A DNA stretch of 64,000 nt from Schizophyllum amplum (Eukaryota; Basidiomycota; Agaricomycetes; Agaricales; Schizophyllaceae), in contig VDMD01000021.1 in assembly GCA_007026445.1 (NCBI GenBank), positions 186,001 through 250,000 of the forward strand, read 5' to 3'. Under the pieces are notes generated by a model. That model made no database searches, was not told where the DNA came from, and saw only the letters and a program-made list of their open reading frames with translations. How positions within the stretch are numbered: the stretch's first letter is position 1; each line of letters opens with the position of its first letter. A program made the position numbers and the translations under genes. Positions 22,262 through 32,700 of this stretch are shown here, piece after piece.

Positions 22262-22410
22262 TTGTGGTTTTAACGCGCCCAGAACACTTGAGAGGGCTGG
22301 CGGCGTGCGCGACGCGCGCCATCACCCACAATGGCGGCTGGCCCCGACGGGTTCCCGGAGGCGGGAAGTCTAAGGGCGGGCGCGGCACGCGCATCACGCC
22401 GCCGGGGCTC
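22262..22410 (-). repeat. Right copy of a diverged inverted repeat
   Basis: This is the reverse-complement partner of 20620-20775. The ends lack a target duplication, so it reads as a dispersed repeat rather than transposon termini. Confidence 0.6.
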
Positions 22411-22641
22411 AGTGAGAGACGATGAGGAAAGAAGAGAGCAACTTGGAAGGCGGATGCCAGAAACATATATTACATGAGTAACGAAGCACCAGCATGCACA
22501 TCTGAATCTCTGACACGTATGCACTTCCAAAAACGGACGTCACGTGATGGACGAACACCAGACCCTCACCGGACACTTGCAGTGACGAAAAAGGAAAGTC
22601 ATGTGATGGACGAAGACCGGACTCACGTATACAAGCCAAAC

Positions 22642-23799
22642 CTAAAGGTTCGGCAATGATTTGGATGCGAACTCGTCGCTTAGAGCTTGACAACCCTCAC
22701 GGTCCAGAGTGAATCGGTGCACGCGCTGAGACAACGGGTGTGCTTTGACGACCTTCGTAGAGTCCTGAAGCGTCCATATGTCGCGTTCCACGAATAGCGC
22801 CTGCCCATCCCTGCGAACCAACAGAACAGTTGACAGGCGTGTCCCATACGGGCCCGCGCTTCCTGCTGATGGGTATACGAACGGTATGACCTGGATCGTA
22901 TTCCGAAGGTCGGCGCGTTCGGTGACTGGAGAGTCAGATCGCCATCTTTTCGGAGAAACGACATGGTCATTAGATCTCCGGCTGAAAAGCCTCGCATAAA
23001 CGCCTACTTACTGTAATAGTGTGAATAGGCGCTCTGTCAATGCCTCCTCGTCCATCGGGTTCGTGCCGCTGAAATCTCGCATGATTTGTTGAAAGTCGGA
23101 AACGCCTTGGCGTACTTTTGGCCAGGCATCTGCGCCCTCGCCGTCGACACCGTTGGAACAGCCCATCGCATACCGCTCCTGACCTGACAGGGGGCGAGCG
23201 GCGATGTGACCTCCCGCGCCGTGATTCGTGACAAGGGCGCCGTCGAAAGAAAGCAGATCGTGGGACACAGAAGCCGCTTGTGGCGCGAAGAGCAGCATGT
23301 TGAATCCGGCGTACTGTCCTTCGCTGGGAAACAGGGCAGACACCTGGTCGCCTAGCGTCACTTGGTCCGCAGCGCGCTCCGCCAGCAAGAAAGCAGACGC
23401 GAGGCTTCCGCGCGAAGAGGTAAACGCTTGTGGTGGTTCGGTGATGTTCGTTCTGATACGCAGCCCGGATGAGTAGGCGCGAGATCAGCAGAAGGGTGGA
23501 TCTGGGACTAGAACTCACAGAAGAGCAACATGTCCAGTGACACGATTGATACCGAACCAAGTGCCTCCCGCTTTCACGTCTCTACCGGAAAGAACAGGAC
23601 GGGTGCTGCCGTTAGGATCCTGATCGAACGAGTGCCAATCGCTGGCCATCGTTGGTCGACGTAAGAATTCGTCGCGGTTGGTGCATATGATTCTGGCGAG
23701 CGTCCCAGCGCGGTTAACGTTCCGTGAGTAGCATACCTGTGGTAAGGCAGCTCACAGGGCATAGCCTAGCTGATCGAGCGCGGAGAATGCGATGCACAT
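22642..23799 (-). CDS. TANGO2: TANGO2 (transport and Golgi organisation 2 / NRDE family)
   Basis: Four exons (23799-23756, 23692-23519, 23452-23012, 22945-22642) give 320 residues. The start MCIAFSALDQLGYAL leads into the hallmark TNRDEFLRRPT, then VLSGRDVKAGGTWFGINRVT and GHVALLTNITEPPQ, all diagnostic of the TANGO2/NRDE fold. The middle exon carries YAGFNMLLFAP and LVTNHGAGG. The last exon holds GPYGTRLSTVLLVRRDG and ALFVERDI, matching the family C-terminus. TANGO2 proteins are cytosolic, mitochondrial or Golgi-linked and have been tied to haem and lipid handling; the exact reaction is unsettled. It is divergent from TAF6 across 230 bp. All junctions keep frame. Confidence 0.93.
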
Positions 23800-24029
23800 G
23801 AGGAGACGGTTAGCCTGAGTCGTGAGAGGAACGCCTGGCCAAATGTATAGAGACCCGCAGTGTTGGGCTCGCACGGAGATGACTCAGAGGGATTGTTGGA
23901 GGGGCGCGAGATGAAGGACAGGTGCAGACAGATGCCACCGTTCAGTCGTCCGGGCGCCGGACCATGGGCCGGCGACGCTTGTTTGAATCTGCTTGCATCT
24001 TCCCACATTCGGTCGTTCTTCTCGCCACC
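23800..24029. promoter_or_regulatory. Divergent promoter between TANGO2 and TAF6
   Basis: 230 bp lie between the two start codons, which face away from each other. TAF6 starts in a good Kozak context (CCACCATGA). Confidence 0.4.
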
Positions 24030-25724
24030 ATGAACGGCAAGCCAAAGACGCGCGGCTCTCAGGGTCAGACAACGGGAATATACAAACTCGAGTCAATCAA
24101 AGTAAGGCGTGAATGCCGCAGACCTTAGAAATATCTGGAAAACTCGCGCGCCCAGGATGTCGCGGAGTCCCTCAACATAACCAACCTCTCTGACCTCGTC
24201 GCCACCGCATTAGCGAATGACGTGGAATACAGACTGCATCAAGTGGTTGAGGTACGTGGCAAGTTACTTGCCTTAGGACTGGCTAAGCGAAAGGCAGGAA
24301 GCTGCTCGCTTCATGCGACATGGCCGAAGGACAACATTGACTGTCTCCGACATGGATCAGGCTTTCAAGGTTCTCAACATCGAACCCTTGTATGGGCACA
24401 GTCAACACAATCCCCCAGTGTTTCGCCGTGCTGTCCCCTACACTAACAACGCCAACGTTGGTCCTGTCTACTTTGTCGAGGACGAAGAGATCGACTTCGA
24501 CCGAGTCCTACGCGAAGAGAAGATTGCATTGCCGAAAGGCGTCACCTGGACCGCGCACTGGCTCGCCGTGGAGGGTGTCCAACCACAGATACCCGAAAAT
24601 CCGCCCGTCATTGTCAAGGAAGGCGACGTCCCCGCCCCGCTAAACGCGAAGACGAACGGCGTGGTTGTGACGCCAGCGGGAGGCGTGAAGAAGTTGCAGC
24701 AGACGGCTATACAAGGACAGCAGCAACAGCAGTTGGTCAAGCAAGTGTTGTCGCGCGAACTGCAGCTCTACTACACTCGGTTGACCGCCTCTTTGACGAA
24801 CAATTCCTTCTCCGGCCCCGACGAGCTGAAAAGACGCAGTGCTGCCATTGGTAGCTTAAGTCAGGACGCGGGACTCCAAGCCCTCCTTCCTTACCTCATC
24901 CGATGGGTCAGCGAAAGCGTGGTGGCTGTACTCAAGGACGGTGGCCAAGCTGAACAAGACGGGCACACTCTTGAGACGATGCTGGACGTGATCGGCGCGT
25001 TGATGAGGAACACGACCCTGTTCATCGAACCATATGTACGTGGTTGTCAGCGTACTCTACTTTGTCCTAATGCCGTCCCGCAGTTACATCAATTGTTACC
25101 TCCTTTACTGTCGCTCTTGCTTCATAGCACACTGCCGTCTCCGAATGCCGTCGTTCTTCGGACGAAGTCGGCGCAAACTCTCGCGGAGCTTCTGAGGAAA
25201 CATTCCACGACCTATCCATCACTCGCCCCACGGATTATGAAGACACTCCTTCTTGCATTGATATCACCAGGTAAGAGGATCTATGCTCAAATGCTTCCCG
25301 ACGCTAAGTCGTATAGAAAAATCGACCCATATTGGCACACGGGAAGGCGCTGTTCGCGGCCTCGTTGGTGTTGGGAAGGAAGCCGTAAGGAAAGGGCTCG
25401 TCGAAGGCGGTGGTGCTCGCGTCATTGGAAATGAGGTCTCCTCCGGTCTTCCTGGGGGTGATGGACTTGCCACGGTGGTCATGGTACGTCTTCTCAGTGA
25501 GGTATGTCCTGATGCGCCGCTCAAGTTTCGTGCAGGAAGCTCTCGCCATCATGAAACCATCGGACAAGCGCGACGATGAGATGGACACCATGGAGTCGTT
25601 GCGCGAAGATGGCGAGCTCGTCGACCAGTTGACCTCCAAGCTCGGCGACCACTTTGCGAGGCGTGTGTTAGCTGAGGGTGACAGGGGATGGGCGAGAAGC
25701 CTGCTGGAAGGCGAGGGCCAGTAG
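24030..25724 (+). CDS. TAF6: TFIID subunit 6 (TAF6), histone-fold TBP-associated factor
   Basis: Six exons (24030-24101, 24156-24251, 24298-25035, 25084-25270, 25317-25483, 25536-25724) give 482 residues. The histone fold spans ESIK-DVAESLNITNLSDLV, ANDVEYRLHQVVE-EAARFM and RHGRRTTLTVSDMDQAFKVL, then the signature NIEPLYGH. The TAF6 HEAT-repeat domain follows: QLYYTRLTASL, LLPYLIRWVSESV and THIGTREGAVRGLVGVGKEA. TAF6 pairs with TAF9 in TFIID (and SAGA in yeast) for RNA polymerase II initiation in the nucleus. Oddities are a longer than usual N-terminal lead (GKPKTRGSQGQTTG) and a Gln-rich linker (QGQQQQQLVKQ) before the HEAT repeats. All splice junctions are in frame. Confidence 0.95.
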
Positions 25725-26234
25725 CCCCTCCTTGGTCGCTGATGTCTCGCTTGATGTGCTTGCTTTGGACTACACATACTGTATTTAATGCTGCGTTTCC
25801 ATTTCATGGCCCTGCCAATATGTTCTCCAGCAAGTGTATGCTTTTTGTGGTACATCACCTTACTTGCAAGGTCTCTCCACACCCTTAATTCCGGGTACTT
25901 TTCCGTACATAAGACCAAATAGTGACTCTTGTCGGCCCAAAAGTCCGAAAAACAACGTCCAATGCAAGCAAAGGTCAAGGCCGAGCGCAGCCGGCACTTC
26001 CTCTAGTAATATCATCAGCAAGCAGAAATGCACAAGCCCTAGGCCTAAGTAGCCTGGTCTTCGCCCCCTGCGTGAACCGGCATTTGCCGGACTGCGTCTC
26101 TAGCCCACGAGGCTGTTTACTTTTCTTGTTCTCAACCATCATCACCTGGTGCCACTCTTTCAACAGCTCCCTCTCGCTCCTGCAACCACCTCCAAGAGCC
26201 AGATACTAAACTCGCTATACCAGGACGTCATTGA

Positions 26235-27245
26235 ATGGCAAACAAGGCCTCTGTCCTTGTGTCACAATTGAACGCGCTCCTGCGTCAACTCCAAATTCCT
26301 ATCACTCTTGAATTCCCGACCGACCTCACTCCCTCACTGCTCCTGGCAGTCCTTGAGTCCATCCTCTCGGCGCGCATACCCATTCCATCCGATCTGCGGC
26401 GTAGGCTACAGCTGCATGATTTCGACGCCAAAGTGCGCTGCATGAAGATATTTCTTGGCGTGCTCGAGAGCGATGTGCTCAAGACCGACGTTGGCTTCAG
26501 CAACGTGGACCCCCGGAGACTTGCGCGCGGCGAATGGGACGAGGTCGTCTACGTCGGCGAGCTGTTGTGCTCCATCGGGGAGCTCGTCGGCCTTCTACCG
26601 CAGCAAGCGAAGAGCGCCACAGCGGGGCCAGTACCCCTGACCGCCGCACGCGCAGGTGTACGCCGCACCGGCTCCTCTACGCTCTCTGGCCCTTCTGCAC
26701 ATCGGTCTTCCGCGGCAGATCGCAGTGCTGCGTCAGACCCGGGCCCACAGCAATCTTTCTCGTATGCAGCGGACGGCTCGACGGAGAGCATCGCACGAAG
26801 AACACGACTCTGCATACACGAATCGGATACGCCAAAGCTGTTGTCATCCAGGAGACACTTTTACGACGCTGTCACATCACCCACGGGGTTCACCTACTGC
26901 AATTGCGCTGCTGCGAAGATCAGACACCTATCTCCCTCCAAGTCCGTGGCTGCGTCCCCGACGCGGACCGCCAATACCTCGCCCGTGCGGCGCAATGGCT
27001 ATATAGCCAGCGTAGATGAAGACGAAGAATTGCATTCTTTTGATACGGCGCGGTCGTCCACGGTAGCGGATGAGGACACCTCGCGGTTCTCTTTCGAGCA
27101 TGTCTCGAGCTACCTGGACTCCACGACCACGGTTGATCTCGGTCCATCGACGTCGTCACATTCTCGGACATTGCATCTCAAGCGCGAGCGAGCGCGACTG
27201 CTCTCTGAGTTGGCGAAGCTGGCGGTCCCCAGACGAACAACCTGA
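26235..27245 (+). CDS. Hypothetical fungal protein, DUF5745-like N-terminus
   Basis: A single open frame of 336 codons starts MANKASVLVSQLNALLRQLQ. The first 120 residues form a helical, calponin-homology-like pattern (FPTDLTPSLLLAVLESILS, then RMKIFLGVLESDVL-type sequence) that resembles the DUF5745 family of centrosomal or basidiomycete hypothetical proteins; this is from memory and weak. The rest is Ser/Thr-rich, ending in an Arg/Leu-rich short coiled coil (LKRERARLLSELAKL). Around 26790-27000 another frame also reads plausibly, so a hidden intron or a frameshift in the linker cannot be excluded. It lies in tandem between TAF6 and TFIIA gamma. Confidence 0.6.
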   Translation: MANKASVLVSQLNALLRQLQIPITLEFPTDLTPSLLLAVLESILSARIPIPSDLRRRLQLHDFDAKVRCMKIFLGVLESDVLKTDVGFSNVDPRRLARGEWDEVVYVGELLCSIGELVGLLPQQAKSATAGPVPLTAARAGVRRTGSSTLSGPSAHRSSAADRSAASDPGPQQSFSYAADGSTESIARRTRLCIHESDTPKLLSSRRHFYDAVTSPTGFTYCNCAAAKIRHLSPSKSVAASPTRTANTSPVRRNGYIASVDEDEELHSFDTARSSTVADEDTSRFSFEHVSSYLDSTTTVDLGPSTSSHSRTLHLKRERARLLSELAKLAVPRRTT

Positions 27246-27654
27246 TATATCACTGATCTGTCGCTATGATGTGCTCTCCTTACTATGATTGTACCGCCGT
27301 GATTTATGGATGGGCTCCGAGCTGCGTTGAAAGGAGTCGAAGGAATCAGTAGCTGTTTGCACTCAGAGTACACCATCTACCCACACCCTCTTGGCTGTGA
27401 GCGATGTACAGGATGACGCGATCTTTGCAAGAATTGTTCAGTGCAATGACATACCTGCTGACTCTGTCGACGTTGCCATTTTTCCTTGCCATTGTATGTA
27501 CGTATTTAGCATAATGTGGCGTCTACGCGCTTTATAAGCATCCACGCTTTTTACTCGCGTTTGCCTCTCGCCACATCACCTGGATCGCGCCTCGTATCGA
27601 CTACCCTAGATCGGCGTTGCAAAACTGTATACGGACCGTATATCTTGATCAACA
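27246..27654. other. Intergenic, nothing recognised
   Basis: 410 bp between tandem genes; it should hold the TFIIA gamma promoter. Confidence 0.4.
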
Positions 27655-28369
27655 ATGGCCACCGCATACTATGAGTTCTATCGTGGATCCTCGTGCGTAT
27701 CGCACCCTCTAGATTATTCAAGGCGCTAATCTACCTCGATGTCGGTCTCCGTATGTCGCTTCCGTATGCAACGACCATTCTTCTGCTTCTGGAACCCTCG
27801 CCTACCCCTCTTGTGCTGTTATCCCACCAGAATTGGGATGGCGCTTACCGATTCCCTCGATGAGCTCATCACGAGCGGCGACATAACACCTCAGCTGGCC
27901 ATGAAGGTCCTGCAACAGGTGGGGCAGGGCAGCACACGCCTCGAACTTGCTGATACTCATTCACTACAGTTTGACAAAAGCCTGGCGGACACCATGGTCA
28001 AGCACGTCAAGTCTAAATGCACAATGAGGGTATGTTGACGCCCTGTTGACATAACATTCGAGGAGAATTTTCCCACACTGCTTGTGACTGTTCTATCATC
28101 CCCATTTTCACAGCTGCAGAGACTACTGTTCTGTCGGGGCTGACAGCCTTGAAGGGTTCACTTCGCACATATCGCCTATGCGACGATGTATGGACATTCG
28201 TGGTCAAGGTGAGCTTCTCCTAAGCTCTTGATTCACTCGAACTCGCTCACATATGCCTTAGGATCCGGTATTCAAGTTGGAAGGTGGCGAGCATGTCGGC
28301 GCGGATTCTCACAAAATCAAGATAATATCCTGCAAGAGCGGCGAAGCGCTCGACGCTGGCAAGAAGTGA
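27655..28369 (+). CDS. TOA2: Transcription factor IIA small (gamma) subunit
   Basis: Five exons (27655-27692, 27831-27918, 27970-28029, 28122-28208, 28262-28369) give 126 residues, close to the family norm of about 110-120. The protein opens [13 protein letters not shown], then [20 protein letters not shown] and [14 protein letters not shown] form the four-helix part. [20 protein letters not shown] is the beta-barrel signature. TFIIA gamma pairs with TFIIA alpha/beta and stabilises TBP on promoters. The acceptor of exon 4 is taken at GCAGAG (28120-28121), because the CAG a few bases earlier would put a stop in frame. The first intron is long (138 nt). Confidence 0.95.
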
Positions 28370-29328
28370 GGGTCCCCCGTCGCCTTTCTAGATACGCTTC
28401 CCGCTTTCATAGGTCTTGTCTTAAACTTGAGTCATGTACCCGCTCCTCGCTGATATCGCTGTCACTGCTATGTAGACTGTATCTTACCTATCTATTTGTG
28501 CCTATAGCATAGAGTCGCATTGAAGTGGATGGATTGTAATCAAGGTTGCCAGAACGCAGCTCCTTATTGTCCTTTACAAATTCAGCCATCCGACCATACA
28601 TAGTTGTAGTGATTGTGCTACTTGCAACTGGACTCACTGTAAGAGCCAACGGCTGGTTGGCGGCCCCGTCACGAAAGATTGTGGCACGTTGTCGTACAAC
28701 TAATGCGACGGGTGGTTTGTCAATCCTCGACGGTTGCGCCGCCAGCCGCGGCTGCGACGATCATAGGAGGACACGACGACGTTTGCTAGCCCTGCTCCCT
28801 TGGCGTGCGTCCTCCCTCATCGATATGCGTTCCTCTTGGGTATACCGAAGCCTGCTGTTCAGGCGACGAGATGTAGTTGAGCCAGCGAACATGTCGTTGT
28901 CGTTACTCGGATGGCCAGAAGGTACGACAACCAAGCGTGGACATACTTCGCATCGCTCACAGAGATAGGAAACGTGCTGCGGTCTACGCGGGTGCCGTTG
29001 AACTTGAAGAATGCAACTATAAGGAGGGAGCAACGCCACAAACTGGCCGATCTATCGATAGGACTGCGTGCACGCCAGAGTCTTGACTTGAGCGCGAGAT
29101 GATTGTTTCTAGTCGTGTCGTGGATCGTAAGCTGACGAGTAGGGCTTCTCAGCTCACGTCGTAATGGGCAAAGAAGCGTCGGTGCCTTTCGCTGGGCTCT
29201 TCTTGTTGTGTACACAAACCAGTATCCCGCTGATGACGAGCACAAAAACAGGTCCATTCTTCAGATCAAGGAAAGACCTTTGAGTTAACGCCTTTAGCAG
29301 TAAAGAAGAATAACGAGAGCGGGCGTGC
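28370..29328. other. Intergenic up to the retrotransposon
   Basis: About 960 bp with several short open stretches on both strands; no domain or splice chain was recognised. Confidence 0.4.
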
Positions 29329-29333
29329 CATTC
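29329..29333. repeat. Left target-site duplication CATTC
   Basis: Matches 34983-34987 exactly and abuts the LTR start. Confidence 0.9.
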
Positions 29334-29630
29334 TGTAGCGACTGCGTGTCCGAGCCGAAGCGGCACGGGGTCGATACACGGAAATGGAAGAGAATTCCCA
29401 CGGTCACGAACTGTAACAACGTCGATTCGTCGAACAGAGGGGAACACTGTAGGGAACTCTAAAGAAAGTAGGTACTTCGAGCCTCGTATATATACAGGTC
29501 TGCTTGCTAAGCAGACCTCAGGGATACTGGAAGGCTGAGTAAGTGCTGACTGAGCAGACAGCATGGAAGAAAGCGGCCGTTACTGGTAACGGCAAAGTCC
29601 GAGGAGCGGGGCCTGGGCGCGCGCGTCACA
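29334..29630 (-). repeat. 3' LTR (297 bp)
   Basis: Ends are TGTAGCG and GTCACA on the plus strand. It contains a TATATATA stretch and two perfect hairpins: AGGTCTGCTT with its complement at 29496-29518, and GCCGTTAC with its complement at 29576-29593. Confidence 0.95.
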
Positions 29631-29647
29631 TACCCCCCTCCAGCGCC
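29631..29647 (-). other. Polypurine tract next to the 3' LTR
   Basis: On the coding strand the run GGAGGGGGG lies directly before the LTR. It is the expected primer site for plus-strand DNA synthesis. Confidence 0.7.
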
Positions 29648-29751
29648 ACGCAGAGGCGCTACACACGCCAGGGTATAGTAAAGAGAGTCGGTGGTTAATG
29701 TGAGTCAACGGAATATAAGTAATAGACTGTCCATGCGCGAACACGATCTAC

Positions 29752-32700
29752 CTAGTAGTCGTCGTTCATCTTGCGCTTCTCCATCGCGCGCTCCGCCTTC
29801 GCCTGGCGGCGCGCGGGGCTCACGCGATCGAGGACTGCCTCGGAGCGCGTAGCTTCCTGCACGAGGATCTGCTTCAGAGTCAACTCGCGCGGCTTTCCCT
29901 CCAACTCGTCCATGCGACGCCTCGCCTCAGTGTCCTCGTGGATGCCCTTCAAGTCCGCGATCCTGAGGGTGCGCGGGATGCGTTCGTCTGTGGGTACACG
30001 CTTGACACGGCCGCGGTCGAGGTCGATGCGCGCGAGGATCTTGCCGATCTTTGTGTCGCGGATGATGTGCTCGATGGTGTCGTACCCGATTGGGACCTCC
30101 GCACTCAGGCAGTCCGAGACGCGGTCCGAGTAGGTGCAGTACTCGTTGATGGTGCGGAATGCAATACGGCGATAGGTGTAGTGCGGCAAGGCAGGCGGCG
30201 GCGTGTCGGGCTGGTAGACAGGGATGAGAAGGCGGCTGTCGATGATGGTCCACGCGGCATGCAGGATGCGGCGGCGGACACCTGGCGCGGGGGTGACAGC
30301 AATCTGGGTGAGGCGCTCCGGATCAGATGATGGATCGACGCGCGGCATCGCGTCCTTCCTTGTGCCATTGTCGCCGGATTTGGAAGGAGCCTTGTTGTCC
30401 CCGCGGGAGGTGTAGTCGAGGAGCTTGTCGTTCTGGATCGTAGGTAGAAAAGAATAGAGGGGGATTAATGAGAGTGTTGGGGTGAGGGGATGGTCGTGTC
30501 GAGGTCCTTTGAAGGCCTTGCCCTCAGGCCAAGTAGCCATAGCGGGGAGTTCAGTAGCTGACTCAGCGCAAGCAGCCTCTTCATTGTGGGCATCTTGGGT
30601 GGCAGCTGCGAGCTCAGTGACGTTCGAGTCCGCGTGGTTTTCGGATTGAGCGTACGGCGCGCCACCATTGTCCTCGACAGGTGCGGCGTCATGGCCCGAA
30701 GTCGCCGATAGCGCGTGATTGTGTGACTGGTCACTCGTCGGCTCGCCGGTTTGAGGTGCTGCCAGCGTCTGTTCTGGTTCAGATACAGGTGAGTTCTCAA
30801 TTTCCCCTGCTCCGGTACCATCTAAATGCAATCTTTCTGCAATTTGAAGAGAAGGGCGTGACAGAACCGACGGTTGAGAACCATTCTCTGTCGACTGTCC
30901 GTGGGAGAGAACTTCTCGTTCATGTGAGCCATTGTTCTCCGTTACCAGCGCGTCTTGATCTGCGCTGGCACCCCCCTCCAGACGCTCCCGTTGCGTCTTC
31001 AGAACGCTCTCCAGGGTTCGAGAGGGCACTAACGGCTTTGCAACAGCGCCATCTTCTGCATCTCGCAGCAACCCTAAGGTCATGCCGCGTTTCCCGCGCG
31101 GCGCGATGCGACGCGCTCGCTCGTCCAGGGCTTTGGTCGGGCCTTTCGAAAGACCATAGCACAGCAAGTCGCCCTTGGTGCGACACGCGGAAACCGCGAG
31201 GGGTTTATACTCGGTCCCAAAGGGCCGAGCTACCCATCCCTCAAAGTCAATTGACCTGTCTTCGCCGAAAGACGGCAACTCGGACTGGACACGAGTCCAT
31301 CCAGGTGAGTCAAGGTCGCATATACGCGACAGCCCACGAGCTAACAGGGTGTTCGCTCTCAAGGGGCATACCTCCTCGAAGTCGAACTCGCCGAATTTCC
31401 CGAGCCAGCGCGCCTGTCGCCCAGACAGATTATGCTGGTGCAGGAGGCGAGCCAGACCACGATGGTCCGTCACCCACGTGAAGGGCAACCCCTGCAGTAA
31501 GTTTCGATGCCGCTGCATCGCTGTGAAGCCAGCTAACATCTCTATCTCGTGCACAGGGTAATTCTGCTGAGTTACACTCAACTCAGCGGAGAAACATGCG
31601 ATAATATCGCCGGTACGCCAGTCGTCACCTTCAATGACGAGACCCGATAGCGCTGACTTGCTCCCATCAGTGACGAGGAAGACGCTGGAAGTCGGCTTGC
31701 AGTCCACGCCGAGTTCGAGGCCACGATGAGCGATGCGGCGGTTCGCCGCGACGAGGCGCTTGCAGTCCTCGAAGGCGCGTCGCTGGGCAAATTCCCATTC
31801 CCAGTGGTGCGTTTCGCTGCAGCGCTCGTGTAGGACGCGGAGCGGCGCCTCGATGCCGGCGATGTCATCCGCTAACCATCCTACAGCGCCGCAAAAGCCA
31901 CGCAAGAGGTGCTTGCTCGGCGGTGAGGGCCACTTCGCGATCTCGTCGACGCGGGACGGGTCGATGCGAATGCCTTGCTCGTCAACAACACAGCCAAGAA
32001 CACGAACATCGGAATCTAGAAGGCTGGACTTATCAGCCCACAGAGAGCACTGGTCGTGCACCGCTTCATGCGGCTGCCATCCAAGGCGGACGGCAGGAAC
32101 GATCGATCTGGGTACGTGTCGCCCAGGTACTTGAGATTGAACAACGATCTGAGCGACCCCGCCATCTGGAGCGCTACGAGTCGGTCGCACAGGGCCTGCA
32201 GCAGAGGCGTCACGAAGCACAGGACACTGCTGAACACTGATGACATTAACAGACATGTCTACAAAGGAGCCAGTCCTTCGATCTGCAGCGCGACGTTCGT
32301 CGATGCGACGCGCCATATCCTCAAGAGCAACGGTGTTAACAGCGAAGCCGGGGGCATCGTAAGAAGAGCGAGAGGCAAGCTCGTCCACCTCTGGACAGTT
32401 CCTACTGATGTGATACTTGCTTTCGCAGTTGAAGCACCGCCCTTCCTCGCGCAATTGCCGGAGGAGTTCGGGGGACCTGTTCCACTGGCGGGCTGCACCG
32501 CCATCGGGCTTCCGAGGCGGGCTATCATCATGACCTTGCTCGGGAGGGTCGTACATTTCGTCGTCACTGGACGTTGTATCGTCGCCCCAGTCCCATGTTT
32601 TGGCCTGAGCGTTCTGGTCAGCTTGCCAGAGCAGCGCGGCGCGCTCGTAGGTAGACGTGAAATCATCAATGTCTTTATTGAATCCGTCTTCCATGAGACG

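Larger units (their letters stand above)
20105..22641. other. Gene-poor region holding an inverted repeat pair
   Basis: No gene chain was found. The main structure is a diverged inverted repeat (about 20620-20775 and 22262-22410), listed separately. Confidence 0.4.

Noticed and set aside
29154..29564. Minus-strand frame running from the LTR into flanking DNA
   Set aside because: It joins LTR sequence to unique sequence only because of the insertion; no protein family is seen.
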